DNA from: Diospyros lotus
Taxonomy: Eukaryota; Streptophyta; Magnoliopsida; Ericales; Ebenaceae
NCBI RefSeq assembly: GCF_014633365.1
Contig: NC_068338.1
Span: forward strand, 14,084,616-14,148,615
DNA: 64,000 nt
Reading direction: 5' to 3'
In this document: positions 35,401 through 48,466 of the stretch, in pieces
Layout: every line of letters starts with the position of its first letter
How positions within the stretch are numbered: the stretch's first letter is position 1
Made by a program: the position numbers and the translations under genes
Notes under the pieces: generated by a model
Databases searched by the model: none
Told to the model about the DNA's origin: nothing
The model's input: the letters and a program-made list of their open reading frames with translations, nothing else

Positions 35401-38299
35401 TACGTAACATCCTGGAGTCATTTACCGACTCCACAAATTGACCCATCTTCTTGTATCACCGCAAGGTCACACAGGGTCCATCATCTCAATTTATTCGATC
35501 AACTTCGATCAAATTCAACCACAACTGCGTTAGCATCCTTTAACAGGGAGCATCGCCACGCGTCTTGTTTTCACACCACAAGATATCACTCAATCTATTC
35601 ATGAACCTTCTTACTGCTGCCAAGACAACAAAAGGCACTATGATGATTTTTTCAACCCTCACGGAAATTTAGGTCTGGCCCAGACATAACCTACAGCATA
35701 CCCCAGGTCTTCACGTTTAATTGTCTCCACCGCAGACAGGTTACTCCACATAGAGGGCTGCAGTCCCTCCCGTGAACTAACCGTCTATATCCAATGGTCC
35801 TTAGCATTAGACCCGTCAACCGTAGGCATCAACTGTAGCGTTATTCCCACGCTAGACCCGTTTCTTTTCCCCGGGTTTCTTTCTCAAACATCTCGAAGTG
35901 CTACAACACACAAACATTAGCCAAACCACTTCGACAGTACTTATCGAAATAAAAGGCTTAACCCCTGACTCGGGTGCAATGCCCTAACCGCTCTTATTAC
36001 TAGCAACTGAGTTGTGGAACTGGTCATAACTTTCGTCACCCTACCGCATTTCACAAATCTTTAGCCCCTGACCATCTGCATAATCACTGTGTTGCCCTAT
36101 GCTTTAGGTGAGCCAACACCTGGTCATCATTATCGGGTCACTCCCATACACTGGCCCAACACTGGTTCCCCATCGTGTTGCCCTGTGCTTTGGAGAGCCA
36201 ACACCTAATCATCATTACCGTGTTGCTCCCATACACTGGCCCAACAACAGTTTCCAACAGCATGGCTCAGGCCCATCACTGATTTGCTTCGCACTCGTAG
36301 CTTCGCCCTACCAAGCTTCCTACTCAGCAACTAAACCATCAGAACGTTTTTGCGTTCCACGATTTCTCCCTAGGACTACTCTAGATGTCCTATCCCTTGC
36401 AGGAGACTATCGATCTCACCTGACTAACTCTCATAAGGTGCTGCTCTAGGTTTTCAACATCTGATCGTCACCTGCAGTTCACTAAATTGCTCAGGCCCAT
36501 GGGCCACTTGCCCTCAACGCGAGCCAACTCATTAGTCCTCTGTCACACGGTCCATAGCATCAGATCCGTCACACCGAGCCTTGCACCCATAACATCAAAG
36601 CTATTTAAAGCCCCCCAAGCTACGATGGTTCCGCCACCATCTCGCCCAAGCCATCTCACTTGGTTATCCTTGCCTTAACAACCTCAAGCTCGTACCATGA
36701 GCCCCGCTCCTCAGGACTCTACATCTCTTATCGTTTAAGAGACTCTCAAACCACTTTTCCTCTTGAGGCCTCATGATCTTACCCCACGAGATCATACCTC
36801 AATCTCCGGCACCCATAACCATAAAGCACCTACCATTACCCTCCAGGTAAATCGAGACCTCTCGTCTCTCCTTGCACACCCACAGTGCATTTAGTCACGA
36901 TGCCCAACTTGGCTTTCCAACAGGCCTCTCTCAGGCTCCCATGACTTGGAATTTAAATTTGGGGCCTCCAATTTACTCGCCATGCCCCTGCCTACTTGGC
37001 ATCTGAAGTTGGCATTTCCATTGTGCGCATAGCCTATGGATGTCCTGTTGCCACAAACTCATCGCCCTCGGGCCACACACCGCTCATACCCTTCATTGGG
37101 TGACCTCTGCGTCTCCCATCAAGGGTCTCGTGACCTTAGGCGCCATCCCGACCCCTAGCATCACAATGAGGGTCTATTCACCTCTCATCTCCAGACCTTA
37201 GGCGTCCCACCAGACCCTAAGCGTCATAACGAGAGTTTTGATTGGCCCCTCATCCATCAATCACATGAACGGTCACTTGGCCCTACACAACTAGGACTTC
37301 TAACCCAAAGGCTCTCACACGCATATCAACGCATGCCCAACTCCTTAATCCCAGATCTGGATTCCCCTGGATTCCAGCTCGACTCACTTGGGATTTCCAT
37401 CTCATGCAAACACCCACTAGGATCCACTTGCCACACGCCTATCACTCCCAAGGGTAGACCTCGTCTCATCATGAAACCAACTAGGGTCCACTTATACCCT
37501 AAGCACATCCCATCTGGGTTCATCATAACAATACGATCACATCGCATCATACATCTAGCATCCCGACTCCCCTCAGAGTTTCACTGCAATTAGCCTTATC
37601 CCCTTCCCGAGGCTTACCACATAGCTCGCTGACGACTCATTTCCTTGAGTCTTAAGCTAACTCCCACTATAGCTCGCTCTATCTCAAGCGCACAAGCCTT
37701 GTTGCACCACTTCCAAAGGACAACACTATTCCCTCAAACATGCTCGGCAAATCCCTAACACAGGGACGCTCTACTAATCCCCTCCCGGACTAGTCATGCT
37801 TTGGCTTCATGTCCCCACACAAGCCCCACTACTTCAATCTCAAGGAATTCCCATCCTTAAAACACTACATCATACACCCGAATTCCAATATTCAGGGTTT
37901 CTTGACACCAACACCCACACTTGGTTTTTCGGTTCTTCTTTGCTCAACCCGTATACCTCTCACAGGTATATCATCTCAATCCAGGGTCTTTTCTCATCCC
38001 TAGGACAGGAATATCCAAACATACCATTGCAGACCTCAATAACTTGACCCAATCCCTTAGGGTCCTTGGTCCACATGTCCAACTTTCAAGGTTATCAGAC
38101 CAACCCTTACATTGAAATCTCAAAATTTCAAATCAATTGTTCTCGACCCCAACTCAGCAGTTACGACATTTCAACTTATATCCGAATTCATACCAAACAT
38201 CATCGACTCGCTACTCTGGCAATCGCTCACATCAATCACTTAACCGACCATACTTAACACCCAAGCACGCTAGCCTTCCTCACTTATATAGCTAGCCAT
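32469..38299 (-). other. Gene-less internal region of the LARD-like element
   Basis: About 5.8 kb is C-rich on the + strand (G-rich on the element's sense strand). I saw no retroviral domain, tRNA, host-gene exon or long frame on either strand. An 86-bp tandem duplication lies at 36090-36250 and short echoes of 'cacgattttacgctg' near 32830 and 32888. The length resembles a normal Tekay internal region, so sequence was replaced or scrambled rather than simply deleted. Confidence 0.75.
36090..36250 (+). repeat. 86-bp tandem duplication
   Basis: Two copies begin 'tgttgccct(a/g)tgctttgg' style at 36090 and 36176, and each contains 'gagccaacacct', 'catcatta' and 'ctcccatacactggccc'. Confidence 0.8.
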
Positions 38300-38311
38300 G
38301 CTCTGATACCA
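38300..38311 (-). other. LARD-like element primer-binding site
   Basis: On the - strand TGGTATCAGAGC, a perfect plant tRNA-Met-type primer site, starts two bases after the LTR end at 38314. Confidence 0.92.
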
Positions 38312-38313
38312 AC

Positions 38314-40906
38314 TGTAACGACCCGCTCCCACTTACGGGCGCCACCAGTAAATAATCGACCGGATTACTCACCCGACAACCACAACTGAAGGGTTGGACT
38401 ATGTTTCAACAGGAAACGCCCTAGGTGGGAACTAGGCTTCGTCCTTCCCTTCGCTCCACTCAGGAATCGGTCCCAACTCAAATAAGAAAAATCCAGCGGA
38501 CCAAGACCCGAAACCCGAGTGAGCTTCACCTCTCTTCAGCTCACCCCATAGCAAGCCAGAGGTGACCCAGGCACAAGGCTAGCATACAAACACTTCGCTG
38601 AGTATTGGGGATTTATGAGAACATACCTTGCTGATCTTGACTCGGTCCGAAGCTTGGCTTTACCGACTATGCCACATTCAACAAGCAATCTCACAATCAT
38701 TTATCACACTATGATGATTACATAATTAAATACATTTAAGCTCAATAACACAGACATTTACTCACAAGGGTATACATACACCACGCCCCCTGGCTACATA
38801 CAAGCAATATTAAAAATACATAACTCGGGCAACTCAGCTAGTTACCACAACGGCCTCCCGGCGCCATCCCTGCTTGCATCCAGACTTGCATCATCTACAC
38901 ATGAGGTAAAACCTCATGAGTCATAAAGACTCAGTAAGGGTGCAATGCATGTAAATATGAATATAATCATGTTTATGTATGCCAAATGCATGCAAATGAG
39001 GCTAGGCCCACTTATCCTCACAACCCACTAAGGTTTGAGGCATCAACCTATCAGCCCTTACCACACTAGTCCTCCATATGGCCATAGGTCCACTAGTTCT
39101 TGCATCACACAAGATATAACCACTACATGCCAGTGCAACATAAAAATATTATCAAGCATATCTACCAACTTGCAAGGCCACCTCCACATGGGGCCGTCCC
39201 TTACCTGGCTCGAAGCCTCATCCCTGCCTCGGCGAGAACGCCAGCCCGAACTCCGAGCTCTTCTAGGATTATCGCCTTCCTGGTCGAACCTTAACTATTC
39301 TGGAGGAGAAATCCAAAAATGCCTACTCCGATGATGTCTCCTGAGCCACCACCTCGCACCTAAAATCCCGATTTCAAGCTTCTGACACGCTCCTCGTGTC
39401 TCAAACTAATTTCCAGACTTTTCCCAATTTTTCTGGAAATTTTCGGGATTTTCCCTTATTTTTCTCCTTTATTTCCAGATTTTATTTTATTTTATTATTA
39501 TTTTTTTCTTTTCCCCTCTCTTCTTCTCCACTTCTCTCCTGCGCGCGCGGCTACTGTTCATTGTCTTCTTCATCATCCCCCACGCGCGCACAGTGCTTGC
39601 CCGAGTCGCCTGCCACTGTCGTTTGCTCCACCAGCCGCTAGTCACGAAGCCAGCAACCGCCCTAGCTCAGCTGCGTAGGGCGGCCTCCACCGCAGCCACC
39701 ATCACAACCCCCGCCCGCACGCTGCAACTGTCGAGGCCGCCATTGCCGTCTTCCGAAGCTCGGCCCAGCCATCATGGCCGACCAAACAGCCTCCTACCGC
39801 TGCTAGTCGCGACCCACTGGCCGCTCCATGCATCGCCGCAAGCCATCGCCGCTCGCTGGACCGCCTCTTCAGCCACCTCAGTTGCTAATTGCTGCTTCGA
39901 CACTACTGCCATGGCGGAACCAGCCACCGTAGCTGCTTCAATCGCTTCCACCGTCGCCTCCTGCTACTGCCACTACAGCTCCGCCGTGTGCCACCATTGA
40001 TCCACCGATGCTTCAGGCTGTAGCCGTTGCTGCCGCTTCACTTGGCCATAGCCACTATCGTGGCTGCTTAAAGCAGCAGCCATGGCCGAAGGCTGCTTGC
40101 TTCAGGCCGCCTATGAGCGGCCAGCTTCCTCCTTCGCTCGGTCTCGCTTCTCTCTCCCGATCTCTTTCAAGCTTGGCTTCGAGCTCCCTCTCTCATTCTA
40201 TCTCAATCTCACTCCCCTCTGCTCCCGTTCTCCTCTGTCTCTGCAAATTTGATTTCAATTTGAGAGAATGGGCACTGTAGCAAACTTGGTGCCCACGCCT
40301 ATACATACACTTATATATATATACACATTAACCCCCAATAAACATCTTAATTCCACTTAAGAATTTAATAATTGCACTTGGGGAATTTTATAATTACACT
40401 TGGACCCTCCCAAGATTTTAATTAATTTCCCACAAGCCACTAAAACATTAATTCTCCAAAATTAATAATTGACTTTTACTTAAAAAAAAAAAAGAAGCAA
40501 ATTTCGTCCCTGCGCCTGCACGGGACCTTAATTTGACCCGAAAACACTTAAGGGTTTTCTTACTCAGAAAATCGAACCACCCCTAGGGTCCCCTCTGCTT
40601 CTAGGAGGTCCCCTCTAACTATTCGGTATTGGCACCCACTTGGGCTTATACAGAATTTATTCTGAAAATCATTCCCGATCGGACCGCCACCAGCGTCATT
40701 AGCTTCATCTCAAGACGCTCATCAATCTCTTGTCCTCTTCCCTGGACATCCAAGTCTTGAGGCACTCCCGGCTGCCAATTCGACAAATTTCATTTATTAA
40801 CTTAATTTATCAAGATTGACCCTTGGGCTTTCCGGACCACCCGAGGTCCTGACAAAATACTCCAAAAATTATTTATTTTGAATACCATGTAATACCGGGT
40901 ATTACA
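38314..40906 (-). mobile_element. LARD-like element, 5' LTR (right copy)
   Basis: This is 2593 bp. Read on the - strand it begins TGTAATACCCGG and ends next to the primer site. It is nearly the same as the left LTR; the visible differences are mostly transitions. Confidence 0.9.
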
Positions 40907-40911
40907 CTTAA

Positions 40912-42283
40912 ACCCAATTTGGAAGGTGAAACATATCATGCGGATCATACCTTTAATCACAATTCTGATCATGAGGAACAAACAAATGACCCTGAGATTG
41001 AGGAGGAACAAGCTAATGCTCCCCAACAAGATCTTAGTGACTATCAACTAGCCCAGGATAGGAGCATAAGAGTGGTAAGACCACGCTCTAGGTATGCTTA
41101 TTTAGATTTAGTGTATTGTGCATTAGTTGCACGAAATGAATTGAGGGACAGTGAGCTTTCTACATATGAAGAGGCTGTCAACTCTCAAGACAATAACAGA
41201 TGGCAGCAAGCCAAGCCATCGATGAGGAAATGGCCTCTCTTGCTGTAAATGGAACATGGGAATTGGTTCCCAGACCAAAGAATCAAAAATTAATTCAGTG
41301 TAAGTGGTTGTACAAGCTAAAGAAAGGTATGTCTTCCTCTGACCCAATTAAATACAAAGCAAGATTAGTAGCTAAGGGTTTCACTCAAAGGGAGGGTATA
41401 GATTATAATGAAATATTTTTACCAGTAGTCAAGTTTAAAACTATTCGTTTAATGCTTGTTGTTGCTATGCATTTTGATCTAGAACAGTTAGATGTTAAAA
41501 TTGTCTTACTTCATGGTGACCTAGATGAACAAATATATATGGTACAACCTGCTAGATACATTGATTTAATTAAACCTTAACATGTTTGTTTATTAAAGAA
41601 ATCTTTGTACAGCCTAAAACAATCTCCTGGATAATGGTACAAAAAGTTTGACCATTTTGTAACATGAATTAGATTTGTTAGGAGACAATATGATAACTGC
41701 TTCTATTTTACACTCTCAAAAATTCCTATTTATTTGTTGTTATATATAGATGATATCTTGTTAATTAGCAAATCTAAGTAAAAAATCAGTGAATTAAAAT
41801 CTATGTTAAATACGAAATTTGACATGAAGGACTTAGGGCATGCTAAGAAAATTTTAGGAATGAAAATAGAAAGGGATAGAAGCAATTTTAGTTTAAAAAT
41901 ACATCAACATGATTACTTGTTAAAGGCAGTACAAAGATTTGGTATGAATAAATGTAAACCTATAACAGTTCCCTTAGGTTGATATTTTCTCTTATTAAAG
42001 TCACAATGCCCCACTTCTAATTCTAAAATCATTACAATGGAAAATATACCATATGCAAATGGAATTGGAACCATTATGTATTCAATGATTAGTACCAAGC
42101 CTGACCTTGCTTATTCAATATCCTTGCTAAGTAGATTTATATCAAACCTTGGGAAACCACATTGAGATGCCTTGAAATACTTGTCAAGGTACATTAATGG
42201 TTCTGTTAATATTGGCTTATGTTATAAAAGAAGATATGATACACTTGATCTTGTAGGATTTATAGATTCAGATTTTACAAGGG
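40912..42283 (+). pseudogene. Copia A linker and reverse transcriptase
   Basis: The frame resumes after CTTAA (NLEGETYHADHTFNH). A frameshift lies near 41210, then the RT starts with AIDEEMASLAVNGTWELV, QCKWLYKLKKG, KARLVAKGFTQREGIDYNE and EQLDVKIVLLHGDLDEQIYM. The remainder (41581-42283) has stops, but the catalytic strand LLLYIDDILL (about 41735-41764) keeps both aspartates with isoleucine in place of the usual valine. The RT end and the start of RNase H (GFIDSDFTRDR) stop at 42283, where a solo LTR is inserted. Confidence 0.88.
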
Positions 42284-42288
42284 ATAGA

Positions 42289-43791
42289 TGTTAAAAAATA
42301 TGATCGGATCATACGCAATAGAAACAAAATTTGATTTTATTTGGTATCACGTTTTTTAAATCTTACGATTAAATCGAAGACACAAAACGAAAATTACCTT
42401 GAAACGAAATCTAATTTCATAGTTGATAACCTGCCTGATATCTTCCACGCGTGAGATGCCAAGTCGATCCACCAGAAACGGCTAAGACTTCAAGAGACTT
42501 GAGAGAAAAAGACACACGAAAATTTTCTCTAAAATTTTCGTTTTTGATTCAATTAATTGATCTCTTGGATTCTGGGTTTAATGTCATATTTATAGACAAA
42601 ACCCTAAAACCCTAAGTGCTATTGTACCAAGCTTTAGGTGCAAAAAGCTCAATCCAACTTGATAATTAAATAAATAATTATATTAATTATTTAATTATCC
42701 TTATTTATCTAATAAATAATTACAGTTATAATTTAGTAATTCCATAATTACTAAATTTGCCCTTTTTCCTTTTTAAAATGATTTCTATTGGGTGAGACTT
42801 TCTGGGTTCACAATTAAATTGGCAACGAGAATTAGTTAATTATTAATTCTCATAAATCATAAGTGAATCTAGGAATATGTCATAATTACCCAATTTAATG
42901 TAAAGCGAGTAATGTGAATTTTATACTACAGTGCCCTACAATACAGTCCCCCTATCATCATATATCCCAATGAGATATAAAATCACGGTCAGCAAGTCAA
43001 ATCTCTCGATCTCGTCATATGACCAAATCCAATAATCACACTTGACTAATATGACACAACCTCTATGGAATCTAAATTCCATTGTCATATTACCTTGGCC
43101 AAGGATTTATCGTCAAGTGACCACTGGATTGCATAAGATATCCTCCTCGTATATCTCGAGCTGATGGATTCCATATTTGATGCATACATACCTCGTGTGT
43201 CACTGAACTAGGCACATAGATACGTACGGTTATCCCTGATTAGGACAACCATATAATATCGTTGATATCCCAATCCACCAACACGCAAATATCCATGTCA
43301 TCTCAGGTCTAAGGACTAATGCAAATCCGTAGTTAATATTGAATCATTGACCCTGAGATAAAACCCATGTGATTCAATATTGACAGTCTCGTTCAGTGAA
43401 CTCGTTCCTATAACGAGCACCCACTCATTTTCCTTCTATATCTCATACAGAGTGGTATGAGACCCACCAATCTTATCTTTCGGTATCTTATACCGAACAA
43501 GGAGGAAGACAATATGCCGGCCTTTACGAGTTGCTAATTATCCGGGTTAGGAACTCTATGGCCAGTAACATATTTATAGTATAACCTATTGTGGATTATC
43601 CGTCTCGATTATTCTTAACAATTAAGAATGGTATCCACTCCTTATTATACTAAAGGATATTTGTATGTTTAATTCAAACCATATTGCAATTTAAATTAAA
43701 CATAAAACTTGTCATTAAATAGAGTTTAAAGAATTATAAGATCAACCCCTATTGTGTTACTAGAACTGGTCTTAAGGGCTTATATCTAACA
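42289..43791 (-). mobile_element. Copia-type solo LTR (TGTTAG family) in copia A
   Basis: This is 1503 bp with exact ATAGA duplications (42284-42288 and 43792-43796). Read on the - strand it begins TGTTAGATATAAGCCC. A TATA box (gtctataaatatg) lies on the - strand near 42595. It has no coding frame or primer site. Confidence 0.85.
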
Positions 43792-43796
43792 ATAGA

Positions 43797-44221
43797 GATT
43801 CCAAAAAATCCACTACAACTTTCTTTTTTACGTTGGGAGGAAATTGCATTAATTGGAAATCACAATTGTAGCCTCTGGTTGCATTGTCTTCCACTGAGAT
43901 AGAGTACATGGCTATCACAGATGCCTTTATAGAAGCCATATGGCAACAAGGCCTCCTAAATGAAATCAATTTGCTCCAAAGAAAAGTGGTGGTATTCTCA
44001 GAAAATCAAAGTGCTATTCACCTCTATAAAAATCTTGTGTATCATGAAAGGATTAAGCATGTGGATGTCAAGTATCACTTTGTTCGAGAATTGGTGATAA
44101 CTGAAACTGTAAATATCAAGAAGGTATCAACTGAGGATAATCCAGTTGATATAAGGACAAAGGCTCTAACTGTAACCAAGTTCAAGCACTACTTGGGCTT
44201 GCTACACGTTGAAGTTAGTTG
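43797..44221 (+). pseudogene. Copia A RNase H
   Basis: The frame continues after the solo LTR. After a stop near 43871, ALSSTEIEYMAITDAFIEAIW (about 43877-43940), VVVFSENQSAIHLYKN and HERIKHVDVKYHFVREL are the usual copia RNase H blocks. It ends with a stop at 44220-44222, about 100 bp before the 3' LTR. Confidence 0.9.
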
Positions 44222-44308
44222 ATCTAACAACCGACATGAGCTATGATGATGGGAATTATAGCATGTTGCATTATATCTGGGGAATGGGTTCACCCTTCAC
44301 TTGATGCT

Positions 44309-44324
44309 TCAAAGTGGAGATTAT
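44309..44324 (+). other. Copia A polypurine tract
   Basis: The purine-rich aaagtggagatta lies directly before the 3' LTR start at 44325. Confidence 0.75.
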
Positions 44325-45033
44325 TGTGTGTGGTGAAGCATCAAATGATGTCATTTGATGGAGGGTAAAGTTGGCAACCTCAATAGCCCAATTGGGCACT
44401 TGATGGATGGCCACTTAACAACCATCAGCGGCCTCTGCTCTGCCCGATGCTATTTGATTGTCCTTTGGCCTTTTTTCTATTAATTGTGTTTTACGATCAA
44501 TTCATGGCTATCGATACTACCTTTCTTGGATCCAATCTTAGCTGCTCAAAATCACTATATATTGCTATAGTGCCCCGAGATTATGGAAGCATGTAAAAAG
44601 AAGAAAGAAGACAGAGGAGGATAGATCAATCGACAGAAGGTGGGTTTGGTGATCAAGGGTTTCTCAACTCTCCTTGTTCATTCATCCTTTTATGTATTCT
44701 CTGGTTCTTAGGGTAAGCTTCTAATTTATATTTTATGATTTAGAGGTTGTTTTGTTAGTGAACCATTGATATACAGTGAGTGTGAGAGTTATATGTATTG
44801 AGGGTGTATCTATTTTCTCCAAATAGTGCAATGAGCTCTTTTTGTCGAAGCACAACGTGGATGTAGCCCTATTTCGAGGTGAACCACGGTAAAAGTTTGT
44901 GTCTCCTTTTCTTTTCTTTATGCTTGCGTTTTTATTATTTGCGTAAGTTGTGTGATTGCCTTCTATCGGAAGTGTTTATTGGATTCTGAGAATATCTGTG
45001 TTGCTTTGTTTGAGTCTTCTACTCATTACAACA
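44325..45033 (+). mobile_element. Copia A 3' LTR
   Basis: This is 709 bp, starting TGTGTGTGG and ending TTACAACA before the AGATG duplication. It aligns with the 5' LTR with many differences. Confidence 0.9.
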
Positions 45034-45038
45034 AGATG

Positions 45039-45829
45039 GAAACATAAGTGTCCATAAATCTCATTTGGTAGCAAAAGGTTTTAAACAACGATATGGTATC
45101 AATTATGATGAAACCTTTTCACCTGTAGCGATGCTAAAATCCATTAGGATTCTACTTGCCATTGTTGCATAACATGACTATGAGATTCAACATTTGGATG
45201 CCAAAATGACTTTCCTTAATGGAAACTTAATTGAGGACGTGTATATGATACAACTAAATGGTTTCGTTTCCAAGGAAAACAATAATAAGGTATGCAAATT
45301 GCAAAAGTTTATTTATGTACTTAAGTAAGCCTCCAAAAGCTGGAACATCAGGTTTTATGAGACAATCAAAGAGTTTAATTTATTAGAAAGTGAGGATGAT
45401 CCATGTGTATACAAGAGGATTAGTGGGAGCATCGTTGTTTTCCTAGTATTGTATGTGGATGATATACTCTTGATAGGAAATGACATTCCTAACTTGCAAA
45501 AGGTGAAGGATTGGCTCTCCAAAAATTTCTCAATGAAATACTTTGATGAAGTAACCTACATACTTGTCATAGAGGTCTATAGGGATAGATCTAAAAGGTT
45601 GCTCAGACTAAATCAAAGTACGTACATAAATAAGATACTAAAGAGGTTTAGTATAACCAAGGTAAAGAAGGGGTTCTTGCCTGCGTCTCATGGTGTTAAT
45701 CTCTCTAAGGACACGAGTCCTAAAATGTAACAAGAGAGAAATAGAATGAGTAAGATTCCTTATGCATCTACTGTATATACAAGGATAGATGTCTCGTATG
45801 CTTTAAGTGTTACGAGCAGATACCAAGCT
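45039..45829 (+). pseudogene. Copia B reverse transcriptase
   Basis: This continues the RT begun at 24783: HKSHLVAKGFKQRYGINYDE, IQHLDAKMTFLNGNL, then VFLVLYVDDILLIGND with an intact YVDD (about 45448-45459), then LRLNQSTYINKIL. Stops lie near 45170 and 45326. It ends YALSVTSRYQA where the next LTR is inserted at AAGCT. Its RNase H follows at 48467. Confidence 0.88.
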
Positions 45830-48461
45830 TGTAATGCCTTACTTTTTCGAGTGTTAAATAGCTTAGGAATTTTGGGAATATTTTTTTTTTTCATAAAATC
45901 ATTTCCCGACAATCCCGTTCTACCTCCTCAGCATACCAAAATAAGAATCAATAAACTAAGGCTGGTAATCATCATAAATGCGGAAGCAATAATCAAAACC
46001 CGATATGGTATATAATTGAATTCACTTAATCATATCATAAGAATCTATACCATCATATCATCAAACACTTAAATACATGGAGACTTAACATCAAGAGATA
46101 ACAATTTAGCACCTTAGATACAATTGACGACTCCTCATAAATACATTAAATCGTAACGATTATACATGATCATCAATATAGCACAATCCTCTAACCATGA
46201 CCGAGAACATGTCTTGAATCCTCACGAAGTAGCATATACCCGAACAACTCGCCGAACCCATCGGCCACGTCATCAATCATCCTCTTTCCATAGCTGCAAA
46301 TCCTAACTGGAACGTTTGAATGTTCCAGGGGCATAACCCATTAGAAGATGAAACTTCTAGTGAGGGTCCAAAAACATATATATGGATGCATGATGCAATA
46401 ACATGAATAAACATTTGTCCTAGTGTAACTTCCCTGGCCCACAAGCCTGACACGAAATTCTAGGCAGAATCTTGGCACCTCCGGCAAGATAATCCTAACG
46501 TTATTCTATCAATTGCCCTTGAGGAATTACGGCTACACTCTTAGGGTGACATCCCAATCCCATGCACGAGTTTCAATATGACAATAATATCGTGTCATGC
46601 ATACATCATGACTTTTCATGTAGCAGTATATGAACAATATAACGAAAATGATCATAACATGCGTAAATATCATGCATAGAAAGGTAATCATATCGTATAT
46701 GGGTTATAGGGACAAAACCACTCACAAAACCATACTTAGGATAGGACAACTCACATTTAGAGATAAACTCGAATTTCTAAATGTGTGCCCAACCTCGATT
46801 TTCGTGCCAACTCTCGAAAGTTGCACCAATCACTTTTTCTCGAGCACATAAATCATAAAAAGCATATTTAATCACTAAATATCTAAATATTCCATTTTTT
46901 TTCATTTTTTCTTCATTTTCTTCCATTTTGCCTTCTAAAAATCCCAATAAATACCCTCGAGACTATTTTCTCAAATCTCTTTCCACAACAATTCATAATA
47001 TCCAAATGAACTTCAAAAGAAAATTACTGAACTTACCCGAATGTTGCATTTTCACTCAAAACGAGGTTGTTTGGTGCGAAAATTGAGACATCAGGATGGC
47101 AAATACCAAAACTTTTTGTACAAACCCCCATAACTTATATTTTTGAATTTTCTAACATTTTTTTTCAGATTTTTCCAAGGCCCCACGCTCTAGGGCGACT
47201 AGCGGCGCGTGAAGGCCAGCGTATGCCTGCTACGCGCTGGTCGTCTTCTCTAGCGACGGCACACCAGCGATGTAGGCTAACTCCACCGCAATGATCTCCT
47301 CAACCAGTCGATCCTTTTAGCACATCTTAGAGCTTGAACGAAGCACCGGAGGCCATCAACTGGTAGTTTGAAGTCTCTGATCGACGGTCAGCCTCCCTCT
47401 TTCCGGCAACCTTTGAAACACCATTAAACCTTAACCAAAATACCTCAAAATGCACAGAAAAAATCCTTACCTCATGGGTAACAAAAGCCCTTTATTCCCA
47501 TTTCTCAATTCGTTCGATAAAGCCCTCGATTTGAAGCTTCATTTCTCCCTATTTTCAGTCATCGCGAAACCCCTATTTATAGGCATTTTCGAACTTTCAT
47601 ACACCCAAGATCGACCAACCCATGTGCCTTAGAGCTTAAACCTACCATGGATCGACCTCAAATCGACCTTACCCAACCACAAAAGTAAGTTACAGGCTGG
47701 CAACAACCTGACCGAACTTTCGATCAATTTTCTTGCTTTTTTGGCCAACCCAGTGGCCGTTGTCAGCTCTTGCCTTTACAAAAGATGCTCCCTCGACCAT
47801 TCCTCGTGCAACCCCGTGGTCCATTTTTTCCATTGCCGATCGGAAAGGTAGTTGATCGGTTTCCTATTGGCCAATCTTTTGGTTTATTGCACTTTAACCT
47901 CTTAACTTTTGGCCTTTACCTTTTTGGCCCTTTTCACTTAACCCCTCAACTTTTCATAATTGCAATTAAGACCCTTAAGTCCTAAAACTTTCATTTGACC
48001 CTCGAGGATTCCGAAAAAACATCATTTCGGCCTCCCTTTAGCAATTTTAAAAAATTACACTTAGGCCCGAATCTTCATTTTGGCCTTAAACCCTCTTGTT
48101 TCTTCCTAAAACCTCTGAAGGGTTGTTTCTTATGAAAAATCAAAAGCCCCTTAAGCTTCCATTGACTTTCTGAAAGCTACCTACGATAATTCAATTTTGT
48201 AGCCTAAATAGCAGTTGCATTTTAGCTGTACCAAAAATTATTCCCGATCCAATTTCTTTTGATACCATAAATCGTATCTCGGGATACTCGTTAATGCCAC
48301 ATCATTTTCCTTTGGCATCTCGGCTCCAAGGTACTCCCTACAATCGATTCGGTCATCCATATAGTAATAAATTACCCTTATACCCTCCATTTATTTGAAA
48401 ATTCTTTTTTTTCCCCAAGATAAATAACTCTTGAGTCCTATAGAATTTTTTGGGTATTACA
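45830..48461 (-). mobile_element. Ty3/Tekay-like solo LTR in copia B
   Basis: This is 2632 bp with + strand ends TGTAATGCC and GGGTATTACA and exact AAGCT duplications (45825-45829 and 48462-48466). On the - strand a TATA box (cctataaatagg) near 47575 supports - orientation. Sequence near the + strand start ('gaa-gtttgaatgttccagg') echoes the LTR at 14364. It has no genes. Confidence 0.85.
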
Positions 48462-48466
48462 AAGCT

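Larger units (their letters stand above)
29861..40906 (-). mobile_element. Non-coding Ty3-type LTR element (LARD-like), full length
   Basis: An 11,046-bp element is flanked by exact CTTAA duplications (29856-29860 and 40907-40911). It has two LTRs of about 2.6 kb, a tRNA-Met-type primer site next to the right LTR and a polypurine tract next to the left LTR, both on the - strand, so it reads right to left. The internal 5.86 kb has no gag or pol; the longest frames are near 100 codons on the wrong strand. Long LTRs and the conserved 'gaatttcgaggacgaaatt' stretch before the polypurine tract point to a Tekay/Del chromovirus parent. Its LTRs differ at roughly a dozen sites in the first 800 bp by eye. 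It must depend on proteins from a relative. Confidence 0.9.
24784..45033 (+). mobile_element. Copia element A (Tork/Tnt1-like), two LTRs, nested insertions
   Basis: This is a complete Ty1/copia insertion bounded by exact AGATG duplications (24779-24783 and 45034-45038). It has LTRs of 713 and 709 bp, a primer site, gag, protease, integrase, RT, RNase H and a polypurine tract in normal copia order. Subtracting three insertions leaves about 5.8 kb, the usual copia size. Domain wording (GKQHRLSF, GGNRYFLSIVDDYTRK, GVAERMNRTLL) is closest to Tnt1-like Tork elements. Frameshifts and stops make it non-functional. Confidence 0.9.

Noticed and set aside
32100..38257. Many 60-113-codon forward frames inside the 11-kb element
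   Set aside because: They lie mostly on the strand opposite to the element's direction, in C-rich, stop-poor DNA, and show no domain or codon pattern.
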